Below are positions 47,134 through 57,966 of a stretch of DNA of 64,000 nucleotides, in pieces. This DNA comes from Symbiodinium kawagutii. Lineage: Eukaryota; Sar; Dinophyceae; Suessiales; Symbiodiniaceae. Position 1 is the stretch's first letter; the number at the start of each line of letters is the position of its first letter. Location of the stretch: contig VSDK01028318.1 of assembly GCA_009767595.1 (NCBI GenBank), positions 43,048-107,047 on the forward strand, read 5' to 3'. Below the pieces are notes generated by a model. The model was given only the letters and a program-made list of their open reading frames with translations, was not told the DNA's origin and ran no database searches. Position numbers and translations under genes: made by a program.

Positions 47134-47230
47134 ACATGGTTTTACGGACTCAATTGGGTGAGATTGTCACCCGATTGCAAGGACGGATGCCATCCAAGCA
47201 TTCCAGCAGCACTGCCACTACTGCGGGTTA
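47134..47230 (+). CDS. Candidate exon
   Basis: Reads MVLRTQLGEIVTRLQGRMPS, then a Ser/Thr-rich end to a TAG at 47229. Coding-like but without a clear acceptor. Confidence 0.4.
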
Positions 47231-47520
47231 GCAAGGCCGGATGATTGGGTGAGTTTCCAAGCACGTGTCGACAAAGGATGCGCCCACAATATCGCGACCC
47301 AAAGTGCCATGTTGGGTGGCGCACCCTTGGCTACCCATTCTTTTTTGTGGGTTGCCGCATAATGACCCAGCAGCAGTCATGAAAGCAAGGGTTTGGCTGC
47401 CTACAATTGACCGAGTGAAGAAAAAATGTTCACTTGTTGTGGCGGATGAAGGCACCATGTACTTTATTGACCACCCGACCCTTGTGGCATACATATTTGG
47501 GTGATTGTGAGTTGTTGCAG

Positions 47521-47681
47521 ATGTGTGGGTTGATGCTCAGTCGATGCTCAGTGTTCAGGCTCGGTTGGAAAAGCATCCGCCGCCAAAGTCGTCCAGATCT
47601 GAAGAGCAGATTGCTGCTTCTCATGTGCTTTGGCTGCCGGCCTATGTGCGAACCCTGAAGGGTGGCCGCGCAAAACAGCAG
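47521..47681 (+). CDS. Candidate exon, well bounded
   Basis: Acceptor GTTGCAG| and donor CAGCAG|GTGATT. Reads VWVDAQSMLSVQARLEKHPP, then PKSSRSEEQIAASHVLWLPA and YVRTLKGGRAKQQ: 53 codons of mixed composition, one of the better single exons here. No family recognised. Confidence 0.62.
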
Positions 47682-49826
47682 GTGATTCTGCACATCTTAA
47701 TGTACCACATGTACTCAAATTGTCGGTCCAAGCTTATCTCATTTGCTGCATTTGCTCATTGTTCATAACCACACCTCGGTCAATGCATGCCAGAGGTTCT
47801 GATCTTCTTCGAAGTAACACGCTGGTCCCACAGTTGGGACGCTATGGCCACTCGCATTCTTTTCGGATAGAGGCTCTGACGACCTTTCTTTGTATGAGGG
47901 ATCCAAAACGCAGCACTCATTGACACTGATAAACATTGGTACGCCAAAACAACTGATCCAATCCCGCATCCGGTCCATCTACGGTTACAGCGTATTAGTG
48001 CCATATCCCAAAAGGCTCTACTTATTGACACTTGAGATGTTCAAAGGGTACTCTGACACCCTGCCATGAAACAAAACATATGCAGGGCAGGGTATCTCAC
48101 AAGCTTTTGGATCCAAAGAGTTTGTGCTGCCAATGTGCGCGCTCTGGCAAAGACTCGAAACTGTAGAGATTTGCCACGGCAAAGCGACTCCGGAACTTAA
48201 CTTGTGCCAAGATGGCGGCAAGCAACAGAGTCTGGAGCGGGATACATGGTCACATGGTCTATTGGCAGGTTCGCATCCCCTGTCTCAAGCGTGGCTGCCG
48301 GCCAAAGCCACTTGTTGTCATCATGGTCTCCGCTGTTGAACCTCCAGGCTCACCAATGCAAGTCAACGGCATGGGGCCCCTTCAAGATTAGCAGAGGCCG
48401 GATATATCCAGAGTGTCCCTGTACTGTTCAACCATCCACAGAGCCAGATAGAACCGATATGAAAAAGAACAATTATCGGTAAGAATAAGCATAATCATCA
48501 ACAATCGCCATGAATAAGAATAGGACTTGAACAGGAAAAAACATCAACAATCACCAGTATAAAAAAGAATAATCATCACGAATCACCATGAGTAAGAATT
48601 GGATTTCCAAGTGTCACCATTTGAGACCAAAGAACCTGTAGGAGACAGGAGATGACAGGAGCAAAAAATAAGAATAGGATTTGAACAAGCATAATGATCA
48701 GGATGAGGGTTTTTCATTGGACTAGCTCAGTCCAAAGAGGGTCACCGCAGAGTGTCGCACTTCCCCTGGGCATCAGGGATTAGCCATTTGTAGCTGAGAA
48801 ACCCAGAGTTTCTTGAAAAAATCATGATGTTATATGATTTCTTTAAGGATTTTCCATTTCCAACTTAGTTTATCAGAGGGTATCATCCATGAGCCGAATG
48901 AGTGGCCATCCTTGATGATTGCTGAAGCATCAGACAGCTGAGAATGGATCTATTGGGCAGCTTGCAAGCACACGAAATTGTCACAAGAACATGGGAACAT
49001 GCAAGATGACTTGATGAAGCTAACACAAGGGTTTAGCTCGCGGAGTGTCACCCAGAGTGTGGCTCTGAGATTGGGTAACTTTCCTGAATGAGTCATGAGT
49101 GTGACAATGTCCCAGTGTAACTCTTCTCAGGCAACCAAATCATGCTCGCCTCCAAACATATATGGTTGGTGGGTGTCTCATGCGACGGGGAAACTCATAA
49201 ACCTTGTTTTTTGGCTTGAACTGCTCGTGCGCAATGTTTGTTTTCTGCTCCGGCATGCAGTGCTCGTTTGGCTCAATGATTTTCTTGCTCAATTCACACT
49301 CAAGAGATAGTCAAGAAGCTGAGGGAGTCTAGAACATGAAAACATTGCTTTTTTTGGATTCCATTGTGTACTAGTGACGGTGGATAATGGAGTGTCATGA
49401 TGTAGTACTGGGCCCAGTTGCATTCTACAGTGTGTGTGATATATGTTCAGCCAACAGCACGATGCAAGCTGACTTGTTTTTGCATCTAGGATAAGGCCGT
49501 GGCAGATCGTGGCAGCACTTTGCCCCAACTTCACTCATCGGGGCTGCTTGGCTGTCAAAGGTCAAACATCAAAGGTTTCAAGCTGCTGAACAAAAACACA
49601 ATGAACTTGTTGTTGATCAGCCCGCATGAGTTTTTTTGTTTTTTCTGGGAAGACTGTGCATTCGATGAATATGTGCACTGCCTGTTGGCTTTCTAAGGCG
49701 TTTGCTACAAACATTGATCATTTTGTTTGCAGTGCGGTAACATCAGTCACAATTTATGACAAGTGGCTGTTTTTTTCAAAAACTGAGGGCCTTGAGGGCA
49801 CCAATTGTTTGCAAACGTTTGTTGTT
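47682..49826. other. Mostly non-coding
   Basis: 48150-48380 is GC-richer and open in two frames without motif. 48480-48680 has degenerate AATAATCATCAxxAATCACCATGA-type repeats. Confidence 0.4.
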
Positions 49827-49838
49827 TGTTGCTGTTGT

Positions 49839-49876
<38 letters not shown>

Positions 49877-49898
49877 GGTTGTTGTTGGTTGTTGTTGG

Positions 49899-49936
<38 letters not shown>

Positions 49937-49950
49937 GGTTGTTGGTTGCT
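49827..49950. repeat. (TTG)n microsatellite
   Basis: About 120 bp of TTG with periodic GG interruptions. Generates poly-Leu/Cys and, on the minus strand, poly-Asn/Gln/Thr frames that are not genes. Confidence 0.95.
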
Positions 49951-50349
49951 GGTTGATGCATATTTTTGAACTAGAAGCAACTTGCAAAACACACTGAAAC
50001 ATTCTGAAACTGTAGATCAGTCGGGAACGGAGCACCGCCCTCCATGGTACCTTTGCCCCACAATGAAGTTTCTAAACTCGCTGTGTGTGGACGAAAAGCG
50101 CTGGAGCCTGATACTTGATTACAATATTACAGCCGTAGATTATCCAGCTTTATCCTACACTAACACAGGCCTCATAGAAGTTATGGCTAGTAAAGTACAT
50201 GTATGTTGTAGTATGCATCCCGTAAACTTCCCCGATTAGCGCCCTGTGAATCATAGTCAGGTACCATACAGGTGCCATGTGTATATGTGCAATTTGCATC
50301 AATTCACTTGGGCTGGATTGTGAATCTCCCTTGTTTTTCCGCCAAGGTC

Positions 50350-50421
50350 ATGGGAAATACCCCACCCATGCGATGTCGACAGCCCGAGTGCAACCGTGGC
50401 TGCGATGTTGCAGAGCCTTGA
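50350..50421 (+). CDS. Ankyrin gene B, exon 1 (start exon), disrupted or spliced early
   Basis: The ATG opens MGNTPPMRCRQPEC, then NRGCDVAEP and an in-frame TGA at 50419. It matches gene A's first exon. Gene A continues beyond the equivalent point, so either a donor precedes the stop here or the copy carries a frameshift: the +1 frame continues as MLQSLDDKISWPVENL. Confidence 0.55.
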   Translation: MGNTPPMRCRQPECNRGCDVAEP

Positions 50422-51506
50422 CGACAAGATTTCGTGGCCGGTGGAGAATCTGTAGGGCCCCGGGTTTCAACAACCACCAGGGGAGGTTCATTTCTGGGAC
50501 GCTGGGCCTCAGGGTGTTGCATAGGAATGGCCTCAGGATGACTGAAAATAAAAAATCGTGTAACCTAGCGTCTGCTTTCAAATTATACACATGTGTGTTG
50601 ACATTTAGTTTTTTGCTTTGGCGATCATGTTTAAAGATTCTATGTTCACATGTTAAGAACCTTTTTTTTAAAAAAAATATATATACATAAAGCGATGGAG
50701 CAAACATATATAATATGTGGATGTGCATGTTTGCGTGCATGCATTTTTCATATGTGATTTCATGTTTGCCATTTGTTTAAGCATTGTAGTCGATCATAGC
50801 CCGTTGAATGACAGATGTACACTCATGGCCACTCGCGGTGGCCAACTCTGCCAGGACTGCGTTCAAGAGATGCTGGAACAGGCGTGAAGCAACCGGGGGA
50901 CCAGGGCCCCTAGGGAAACTACCAGGCAAATGGTGGATATACAATGATATACATAAACGTAGTTAAATGGCTTATCAACCATAGTTAAATGGCTTATTGC
51001 CATGTATTACCATATTTAAATGGCTTCTTACCTAAGAAAAACTCTGGAGTCTAGACTGAGAGTGTTCTCAAGTCCAATCGCCGGCTGTCAGCGACTCTTG
51101 CTGATGATTGTTGCTGTTCGACCCGGGACTGCGATATTCAGATTGATCGGCTGATTCATGCTGAGGATGCTCCATTGTGTTGAGAAGTGGGATAGCTGAC
51201 AGCATGGGACGATACGGTTATTGTTGGCCCAGCAATTGCTGCGGCCACATGCATCCACAGACATATTTGACGATCGACCTGCTATTTATTGGCACACTCG
51301 ATTGCGAAATCCGGAGATGATTTGTTCCAGGCTTCATATCATGCAAGTTCTTTCATGTATGTTTCATTGGTTTTGTATTCACCGCAGTGGTTCCCCCATG
51401 TTGTTTGAGGATGTTGAGTTTTTCCTTGGTCATATTTTGATTGGAAGCCATGAACCGTGAAGGGATATTCTCAACAGCAAAGTTCCTACCAATTCAGGCT
51501 GATACT
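50422..51506. other. Intron-like stretch
   Basis: No exon recognised. Confidence 0.45.
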
Positions 51507-51565
51507 GCAATCATGCTTGCCATATCCGTTGCTGATACTGCAATCATGCTTGCCATATCCGTTAG
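51507..51565. repeat. 33-bp direct duplication
   Basis: GCTGATACTGCAATCATGCT and the following bases occur twice in tandem with no change over about 30 bases. Recent duplication. Confidence 0.85.
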
Positions 51566-51842
51566 CCCAAGCCCAAAGCCGGATGTTCCAGGACCAAAGC
51601 CCTTGCTACGAGATGGAGTTGCTGGGCGCTTCGCATGGCCAAAGATGGATATAGTGACACTGCTTGCACCACAAGGAACGAATGAAGGAGGCAAACCAGG
51701 AAAGGAAGGAAAGGAAGGAAAGGAAGCACGCAACAAGGCGAGATAAAGGAAGGAAGGACTCAGAAAGGAGCAACAAACAATAACAGAGCACCTCTAGTGC
51801 TGCTACATACTGCTACTGCTACTGCAAGTACTACTTTTGTTG

Positions 51843-51870
51843 TCACTACTACTACTACTTCTACTACTAT

Positions 51871-51909
<39 letters not shown>

Positions 51910-51920
51910 CACTACTACTA

Positions 51921-51983
<63 letters not shown>

Positions 51984-52147
51984 GCTACTACTTGCTACTA
52001 CTTGCTACTACTAACTACTACTAACTACTAACTACTAACTACTAACTACTAACTACTAACTACTAACTACTAACTACTACTACTCCTCCTCCTACTACTA
52101 CTACTACTACTACTATTATTCCTGCAACTACTACTACTATTCCTGCA

Positions 52148-52201
<54 letters not shown>

Positions 52202-52202
52202 G
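51843..52202. repeat. (TAC)n microsatellite, interrupted
   Basis: About 360 bp of TAC units with blocks of TACTAAC and TACTTGC. Degenerate trinucleotide sequence continues to about 52900. Confidence 0.95.
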
Positions 52203-53366
52203 CTGATGTTACAAAAACACTGTTATTAAGACTACTCTTGTTACCACTACTATTCTTATTATTACTATGTTTTGGATATTTTTACTATTACTACTGGTTC
52301 CATCTTTATTTTTATTTGTGTTTGTTTGAGCATCACGATTTTGAGTTCGTGTATTTCTTCTAATGCCACTATTACTACCAGTGCGTTTTGATTTTTAATG
52401 AGCAGTTTTATGAGCATTATTTCCTTTTGTGATACGTCTATTTGCATTTTTTTACTATCATGCTATCATTGGCGTTTTTTTATGGCTATTTTTACTACGA
52501 CTTTTCTTTTGTTGATAATATTTTGATTTGTTCTTGGTTACTTTCTAAATGTTTATTACCACTATTACTATGTTTGCAGTTACTGTTACAACTACTGTTA
52601 CTGTCAGTTCTTTCAAGATTGAAATTATTGAATGTTGTGTTCCTTTGCTTCACTAATTGTGTATTTTACTTCTATTGTTCCTAATACTGCCACTATTACT
52701 ACTCCTTTTACTCTTTGATTTATAATGTTTCAATTTTGTTTATTATTTATGTCGTTGATTATCACTGACTATTTCTAGTATTACTATTATTGTTACTACC
52801 CCTATAACATTGTTGCTATTACTACTACTGCCGCTGCTGTGTTGCTGTTGCTGCCGCTACTGCTACTGCTGCTATTTCTTTGGCTAATACTGGTACAACT
52901 TTTGGTGCTGTTATTGCTTTGAGCGCTGCTGCTTCCACAACCGTTAGACCACGACTCTACATACCACACCTGCCTTGTAATTTTCAGCACGGCAACCAAC
53001 AAGAATAACAACGAAGAAACATCAACTGCGACAACCAACATTCAGCAGGAACAACAGCATGGACCCCACACTGTATGCATGTGTTTTCTTATTTGAATTT
53101 GTTTGCAGAATTGCAAATACATGCGTTCACAGGCCTGCATGGTGCGTACAGTACACCCCTTTTACTTTGCTCAGTGTGCTGTTCATGTTTTGTAGCTGGC
53201 ATTTCTGGCATTCTATGGGCAGCAGCAGGCGTCTCAATTTGTTGACCGGATCCTTCTCTTTCATTTGTGATGTGAGAAAGTCTCGAGGAAACTCCGGAGA
53301 TATTTTTGCAGCTGTGATTATTTTCATGTGTTGGCTGACAATCTCTCCAAACTCCAACTGCCTCAG
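52203..53366. other. Low-complexity intron-like stretch
   Basis: Derived from decayed trinucleotide repeats (TTATTACTA, CTGCTGCTG). No exon is supported. Confidence 0.5.
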
Positions 53367-53465
53367 ACCTGGACAATTTCTCAAGGCTAATGCGTGCAGT
53401 ACGGGATGGAAATTTGGAGGCTGTTCGTCATGCTATTTCTAAGAAGGCCGAGCCGTGGCAGCCAG
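53367..53465 (+). CDS. Ankyrin gene B, exon 2
   Basis: Acceptor CCTCAG| and donor CCAG|GTGGGG. Reads LDNFSRLMRAVRDGNLEAVR, then HAISKKAEPWQ: the LMRAVxxGNLEAVRxxIxxxAxP ankyrin helix pair. Corresponds to exon 2 of gene A. Confidence 0.7.
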
Positions 53466-55374
53466 GTGGGGGACCTGTGAGACATGAAAAATGGTGGAGG
53501 AATATCTCTATGAGAGCCCATTGATGCGGTTCGTGGTCCATTTGATCCCGCAACATGTGTATTTATCACGGCCACCATAGATGAGGGTGATGTGTTTGTT
53601 ACTGTGCACGTGTGCCCCCATTTGTTTTTTTGAGAAGGACGCTTCAGGGATGAACCCATGGACATGTGTGCCAACATTTTTGTTACGGTGCCGTGCGCCA
53701 AAACGACGATAAGCCGAAAACTATCGAAAACATTTGAAAACGTGTTTCGAACAGAACATATCTGTGCTTTTTCCCCAGAACCAACATGTAATTGATAATA
53801 GTAGCAACAATGTTCCAAATAAATCCAAATAAGAAATTCAAAATGTTAGTTGTAACGCAGCCCCAACGGCTTGCCTTATGTAAGAAATGGCCTTCTTGGC
53901 ATTGTGGTTTGCAGTATTTGAGTTGCAAATGTTTTGCAGTCGTAATTTCATTCTGCTTATGGGGCCTGCGCCATGTTGCACTACCTGATCCATCAGGAGA
54001 TTCACAAGAATAAAAACCAACCCTATTCGGAGAGAGAATCGAGTTATCGTCAAATTGTGGTCCAATTCGCATGATGGGTTTGCAAGCATAAACTACGCAG
54101 TGCCATTGGTCAGTATGCATGATGTGCATTCATTTGCCGTGATAATCTATTACTATGCTCACTCAATCGGGATAGCGATGGAGAAAGAGTAAGATCTAGT
54201 GTCATAACCATCTTACGGTAGTTTCCAATCGGCTACCATTCCTACCATTACTATAGCCGTTTTAAAGTAGTTGATTGACCATTTCATATGATTACTTTAG
54301 CCATTGCTACAATCATTTCTACTGTTCTTTATTACTGAAAGCGTTGCTTTAACCATCATTACAAAAACCACCACTACCAAATATATATACAGCTATTGTA
54401 TATCATTGTTCCCCAGTTGATTGCCAATTCGTAGCCATTTCAAGGTAAATCATGCATCTCGATGTTGACCACTCCCAGACTCCAGAAACCACGGGCAGGT
54501 ACCAGGTATTGTCAAGGCACAGAGCACTGCAACAACGATCCTCATTCATATGAAACTGCCAGTTTTGGAGGGTACATTATTTATAGATAAAACCATATTT
54601 GGGATGCAGAAATTGGTTTCTAGCTCAAGATGTCCTTTGTTAACCTGGGGCATTGTGTGATTTTCTACGTGAGATGCACACAGACATCCCTTGGTGGTGG
54701 GTGCATGTTGGTTACATGCTTAGGCTGAATATTCTATATAAATGGAAATTGTGATTTTTGTCCACCAGTCTTTGTTACAGGTCTATGTGCAGCAAATTGC
54801 TGGTGGTAGCCAGTGCCAGTTTGGCGTAGCATTGCTTGGTGCATGGCTTGCTTGTTCGCAGGGTTTCAAGCTGGTTGCTTGATTAAAAGTGATAATTTAT
54901 AATAATTTCAGGCATGGGAACCATAGATGCCCGCCGCACATGTCCATGACAGGCCCATGCTGCCTCAGGGGTCATCCGTGGACTAAGTTGTGAGAATCGA
55001 CCAGTGAGCTGGTATGAAATGTCACCCCAGATTGGATCCACTCACACCAGTGTGGGTTCCTTCTTGCTAGTTTCAGCATTGTGTTATTACGTCACATCTT
55101 CCAGAGATGTTGTTTGTTTGGAGTGTTTGCAGTGCCATTGGCGAGCCATATTGATTTCCCAATGCAAGTGACATAGGTATATCAGAAACTGGTGGTGACC
55201 CCATTTCATTCTCAGCCCTGCCAATACAATGTCAGCATTCTTGAATATCACCAGTCATTCTTTCATCAGCCAGCATCATTCACCTTTGAATGTAACCATT
55301 GGTTGGCTGTTGGGTACGCAACCAACGGCCTTGATAGCCGTGGTGGTTCGCCAAACATGGTCTCCACCACCCAG
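53466..55374. other. Intron of ankyrin gene B
   Basis: No exon recognised. Confidence 0.45.
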
Positions 55375-55471
55375 GACGTCAATGTGCGGCAGCCCTTGAA
55401 GCTCATCACCATCGATCGATATCACTCTGGAGAGCCCGTTGTGAACCAAGGCCTGACACCTTTGCACCTTG
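55375..55471 (+). CDS. Ankyrin gene B, exon 3
   Basis: Acceptor ACCCAG|. Reads DVNVRQPLKLITIDRYHSGE, then QGLTPLHL, paralogous to gene A exon 3. The right end has no GT at the matching place; CACCTT|GACGAA would be a GA donor, whereas gene A uses CTCG|GTGGAG. Confidence 0.72.
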
Positions 55472-55978
55472 ACGAAACCTTCATGCTGCGCACACGGCCT
55501 TGGGCGCCAGAAGTAGGCACAAGTTGTGCCTAAAACCTGCTAGTGGAGGTCAGAAGGCAGAAGGAGTGGAGGAGCTTGGAGGGAAAACCGTAGGACGCCC
55601 CGCCAAAAAAGGAAGCGGAGGAAAGGCATGGCTCAGTTGCAGTCAGTTGCCATCATAAATCATTTCTGATGAGTGTTTTTCATGTTTCTCCATAGGTCCG
55701 TACGTTGATTGACTGGTACGTTTCGTGCAATCATTTCATGGTGATCTATGGCGTTTCATGAGCCATTGATTGGTGTGCAATCGCATTGCCATTGCCATCC
55801 CTTTGGTAGAGGACAATGTGTTCGAAGAGAATCCCTGTGCTTGGCACAAAACCCTTGCCCTGACGTACCACTAATCAAATGTCATCACAGTCCACACATG
55901 GGGACGAATTACAACAATGACCAACCATTTTTTATGGGTTTTCCCGAGATTGGCAAGCCGTGCTGCCCGGATCTCAAG
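55472..55978. other. Intron of ankyrin gene B
   Basis: No exon recognised. Confidence 0.45.
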
Positions 55979-56074
55979 GATGTATGCAGCCACGAATGGC
56001 AAAGCAAGCATTATCCGAGTGCTCCTTAATGCAGGGGCTCGTGTTGACGACAGGGATGAGCGTGGTGCCACTTG
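55979..56074 (+). CDS. Ankyrin gene B, exon 4
   Basis: Acceptor CTCAAG| and donor CTTG|GTGAGC, 96 bp. Reads MYAATNGKASIIRVLLNAGA, then RVDDRDERGAT, a canonical ankyrin repeat. Same length, same boundaries and same phase as gene A exon 4. Confidence 0.8.
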
Positions 56075-56144
56075 GTGAGCAAAGCCTGAGAGAGATGTTG
56101 GAAGCGAACTGTTGCAGCAACTTGTTGTTTGACCGGCTGATTGC

Positions 56145-56225
56145 ATTGTTTAAAATGAAATCGTTTGTTATCCTTAGTTATTGTTAGCAAATGATTGGTT
56201 GACATAGGGGTTGAAACCACCTATA
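56145..56225. mobile_element. MITE-like family 2, copy e (partial)
   Basis: Contains ATTGGTTGACATAGGGGTTG and AAACCACC at its right end. The left part is decayed. Confidence 0.5.
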
Positions 56226-56534
56226 TTTTGATGCTTGTTAATATGAGATTTAAAACATGTATAGTGTTTGTACATGTGCATAGCATACTGGCATTGATTT
56301 ACAGTTCGTTCTTTAGCAATCGCGTTGGAAAAGAGGAATTTGACACTACTGTTGGGAGGGCCGCTTAGCCGCGCTTCAAACATGTATGGTTTGGTGGTCA
56401 AAGACCTGCGAGAGTCGGTTTGGCAACTTGGGCATCGCAATTTCGGGTCTAATTAAATGTTCTCAGTGAATTTCACGGCTTGCAAACTATAGTTTGTGAG
56501 AGAGCTTTGCATGTTGTCACGGTATTGTGCTCAT

Positions 56535-56537
56535 CGC

Positions 56538-56578
<41 letters not shown>

Positions 56579-56580
56579 CC

Positions 56581-56612
<32 letters not shown>

Positions 56613-56632
56613 CATCATCACCATCATCACTG
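56535..56632. repeat. (CAT)n microsatellite
   Basis: About 98 bp of CAT/CAC trinucleotides. Gives poly-Ile, poly-Ser and poly-His/Met frames without meaning. Confidence 0.95.
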
Positions 56633-57094
56633 AGATATTTGTTGGCATTATGGTTTCGCGCTCATTCTTGGCATTTAATTTCTTGGTTTATATATTTATA
56701 ATGTACATACGTATATCCTAGCAAGCGTTTGTGTGCTGGTACGTCGAGTCATAGATCGGCTTGGAGGTTGTGATAGCTCCTTCCGTCTATCGAATCTCTA
56801 GTTCGAGTTGACTGGTTTCGAGATGGCGTTCAGTTTCGTGGGCTGGCATACTTATGGTCAATGTAAGGGGTCGTTAAGAAAAAACCTCTGCACATGTTGC
56901 TTTTAGAACTTGAGATGCTAACCTAAATCAGTCAAAAGTATCAAAAGTCCCAAGCAACGACATGAGATGACTACCATCACTAGCACCTACCACCTTCGAC
57001 CACCACCTACCACCTCCTACCTCCTACCATCACCTCCTACCACCTACCACCTGGCCCCCATGAGTCATCCCGCCCCTGGCACCGGCCCTGCGAG

Positions 57095-57222
57095 GTCACT
57101 GCCTTGCACTTGGCGGCCGCCTCGGGGGATCTCAATGGCTTCAAGGAAATCATCGAAGCCAAGGCCCGGCCGCTACAGCGCGGGAAGCGCGTCCTGAGCC
57201 AAGGCCCAGCCAACGGCCTTAG
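57095..57222 (+). CDS. Ankyrin gene B, exon 5
   Basis: Acceptor TGCGAG| (equivalent to the internal acceptor in gene A exon 5). Reads VTALHLAAASGDLNGFKEII, then EAKARPLQRGKRVL. The likely donor is TTAG|GTCATG, otherwise a TGA follows at 57225. Last recognisable exon of gene B before repeats and the retroelement. Confidence 0.75.
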
Positions 57223-57292
57223 GTCATGATATGCTGGGGATCATCAAGAATCATAAGGGGATAAGAATCATTAATAATCAACAATCATAAGG

Positions 57293-57293
<1 letters not shown>

Positions 57294-57330
<37 letters not shown>

Positions 57331-57363
57331 GTGATGATGGTGATGATGATGGTGATGATGATG

Positions 57364-57395
<32 letters not shown>

Positions 57396-57430
57396 GGTGA
57401 TGATGATGGTGATGGTGATGATGATGATGG

Positions 57431-57482
<52 letters not shown>

Positions 57483-57483
57483 C
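57294..57483. repeat. (GAT)n microsatellite
   Basis: About 190 bp of GAT with interspersed GGT. Poly-Met on one strand, poly-His on the other; not genes. Confidence 0.95.
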
Positions 57484-57772
57484 CTTAATAATCAACAAGC
57501 ATACGGCATACGTGATTTGGATCATGGCAAAACCCCTGATAAAGCTAAACCCCGGGGGTTGGTTCAGTACCTAAAAGCCTTGGTTTTCCATTAAAATGGT
57601 ACCCCCCCAATTAATCAACCTGACATATAGTTGCTGAAATGTCCCGCCTCCAAGGCCGATGGGAGGAGGAAATGAAGCAGCTGGTTGATATCATCAGTTG
57701 CTGACACTCCTTCTTCCCTTGGTTTGAGCGGTTGTTTTCATTCGCCTTTAGCATAGCTAAACTCCTTGAGAC

Positions 57773-57811
<39 letters not shown>

Positions 57812-57912
57812 AAAATAATCAACCTCGGGTTTATTAATCCTGGGTCAACATTAATTGTTTGATTGACTGGCTGGTGGTTCTAAAAGCCTTGGCCCAAAAC
57901 CTTGCCAGGACG
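57484..57912. other. Junction between ankyrin gene B and the retroelement
   Basis: Includes a (GA)n tract at 57780-57807 followed by an A run. The 13-bp word CTAAAAGCCTTGG occurs at about 57573 and 57880, close to where the element-like reading frame becomes recognisable. No gene. Confidence 0.5.
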
Positions 57913-57966
57913 TAGGGGGCTGCCCTTGCGGATTTTTGGGTGTTTGACCACGTTGTTCTGCTTGCC

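Noticed and set aside
49747..50035. Asn/Thr/Gln-rich minus-strand frames
   Set aside because: Antisense reading of the (TTG)n tract.
57294..57525. Poly-Met / poly-His open frames
   Set aside because: Pure (GAT)n microsatellite.
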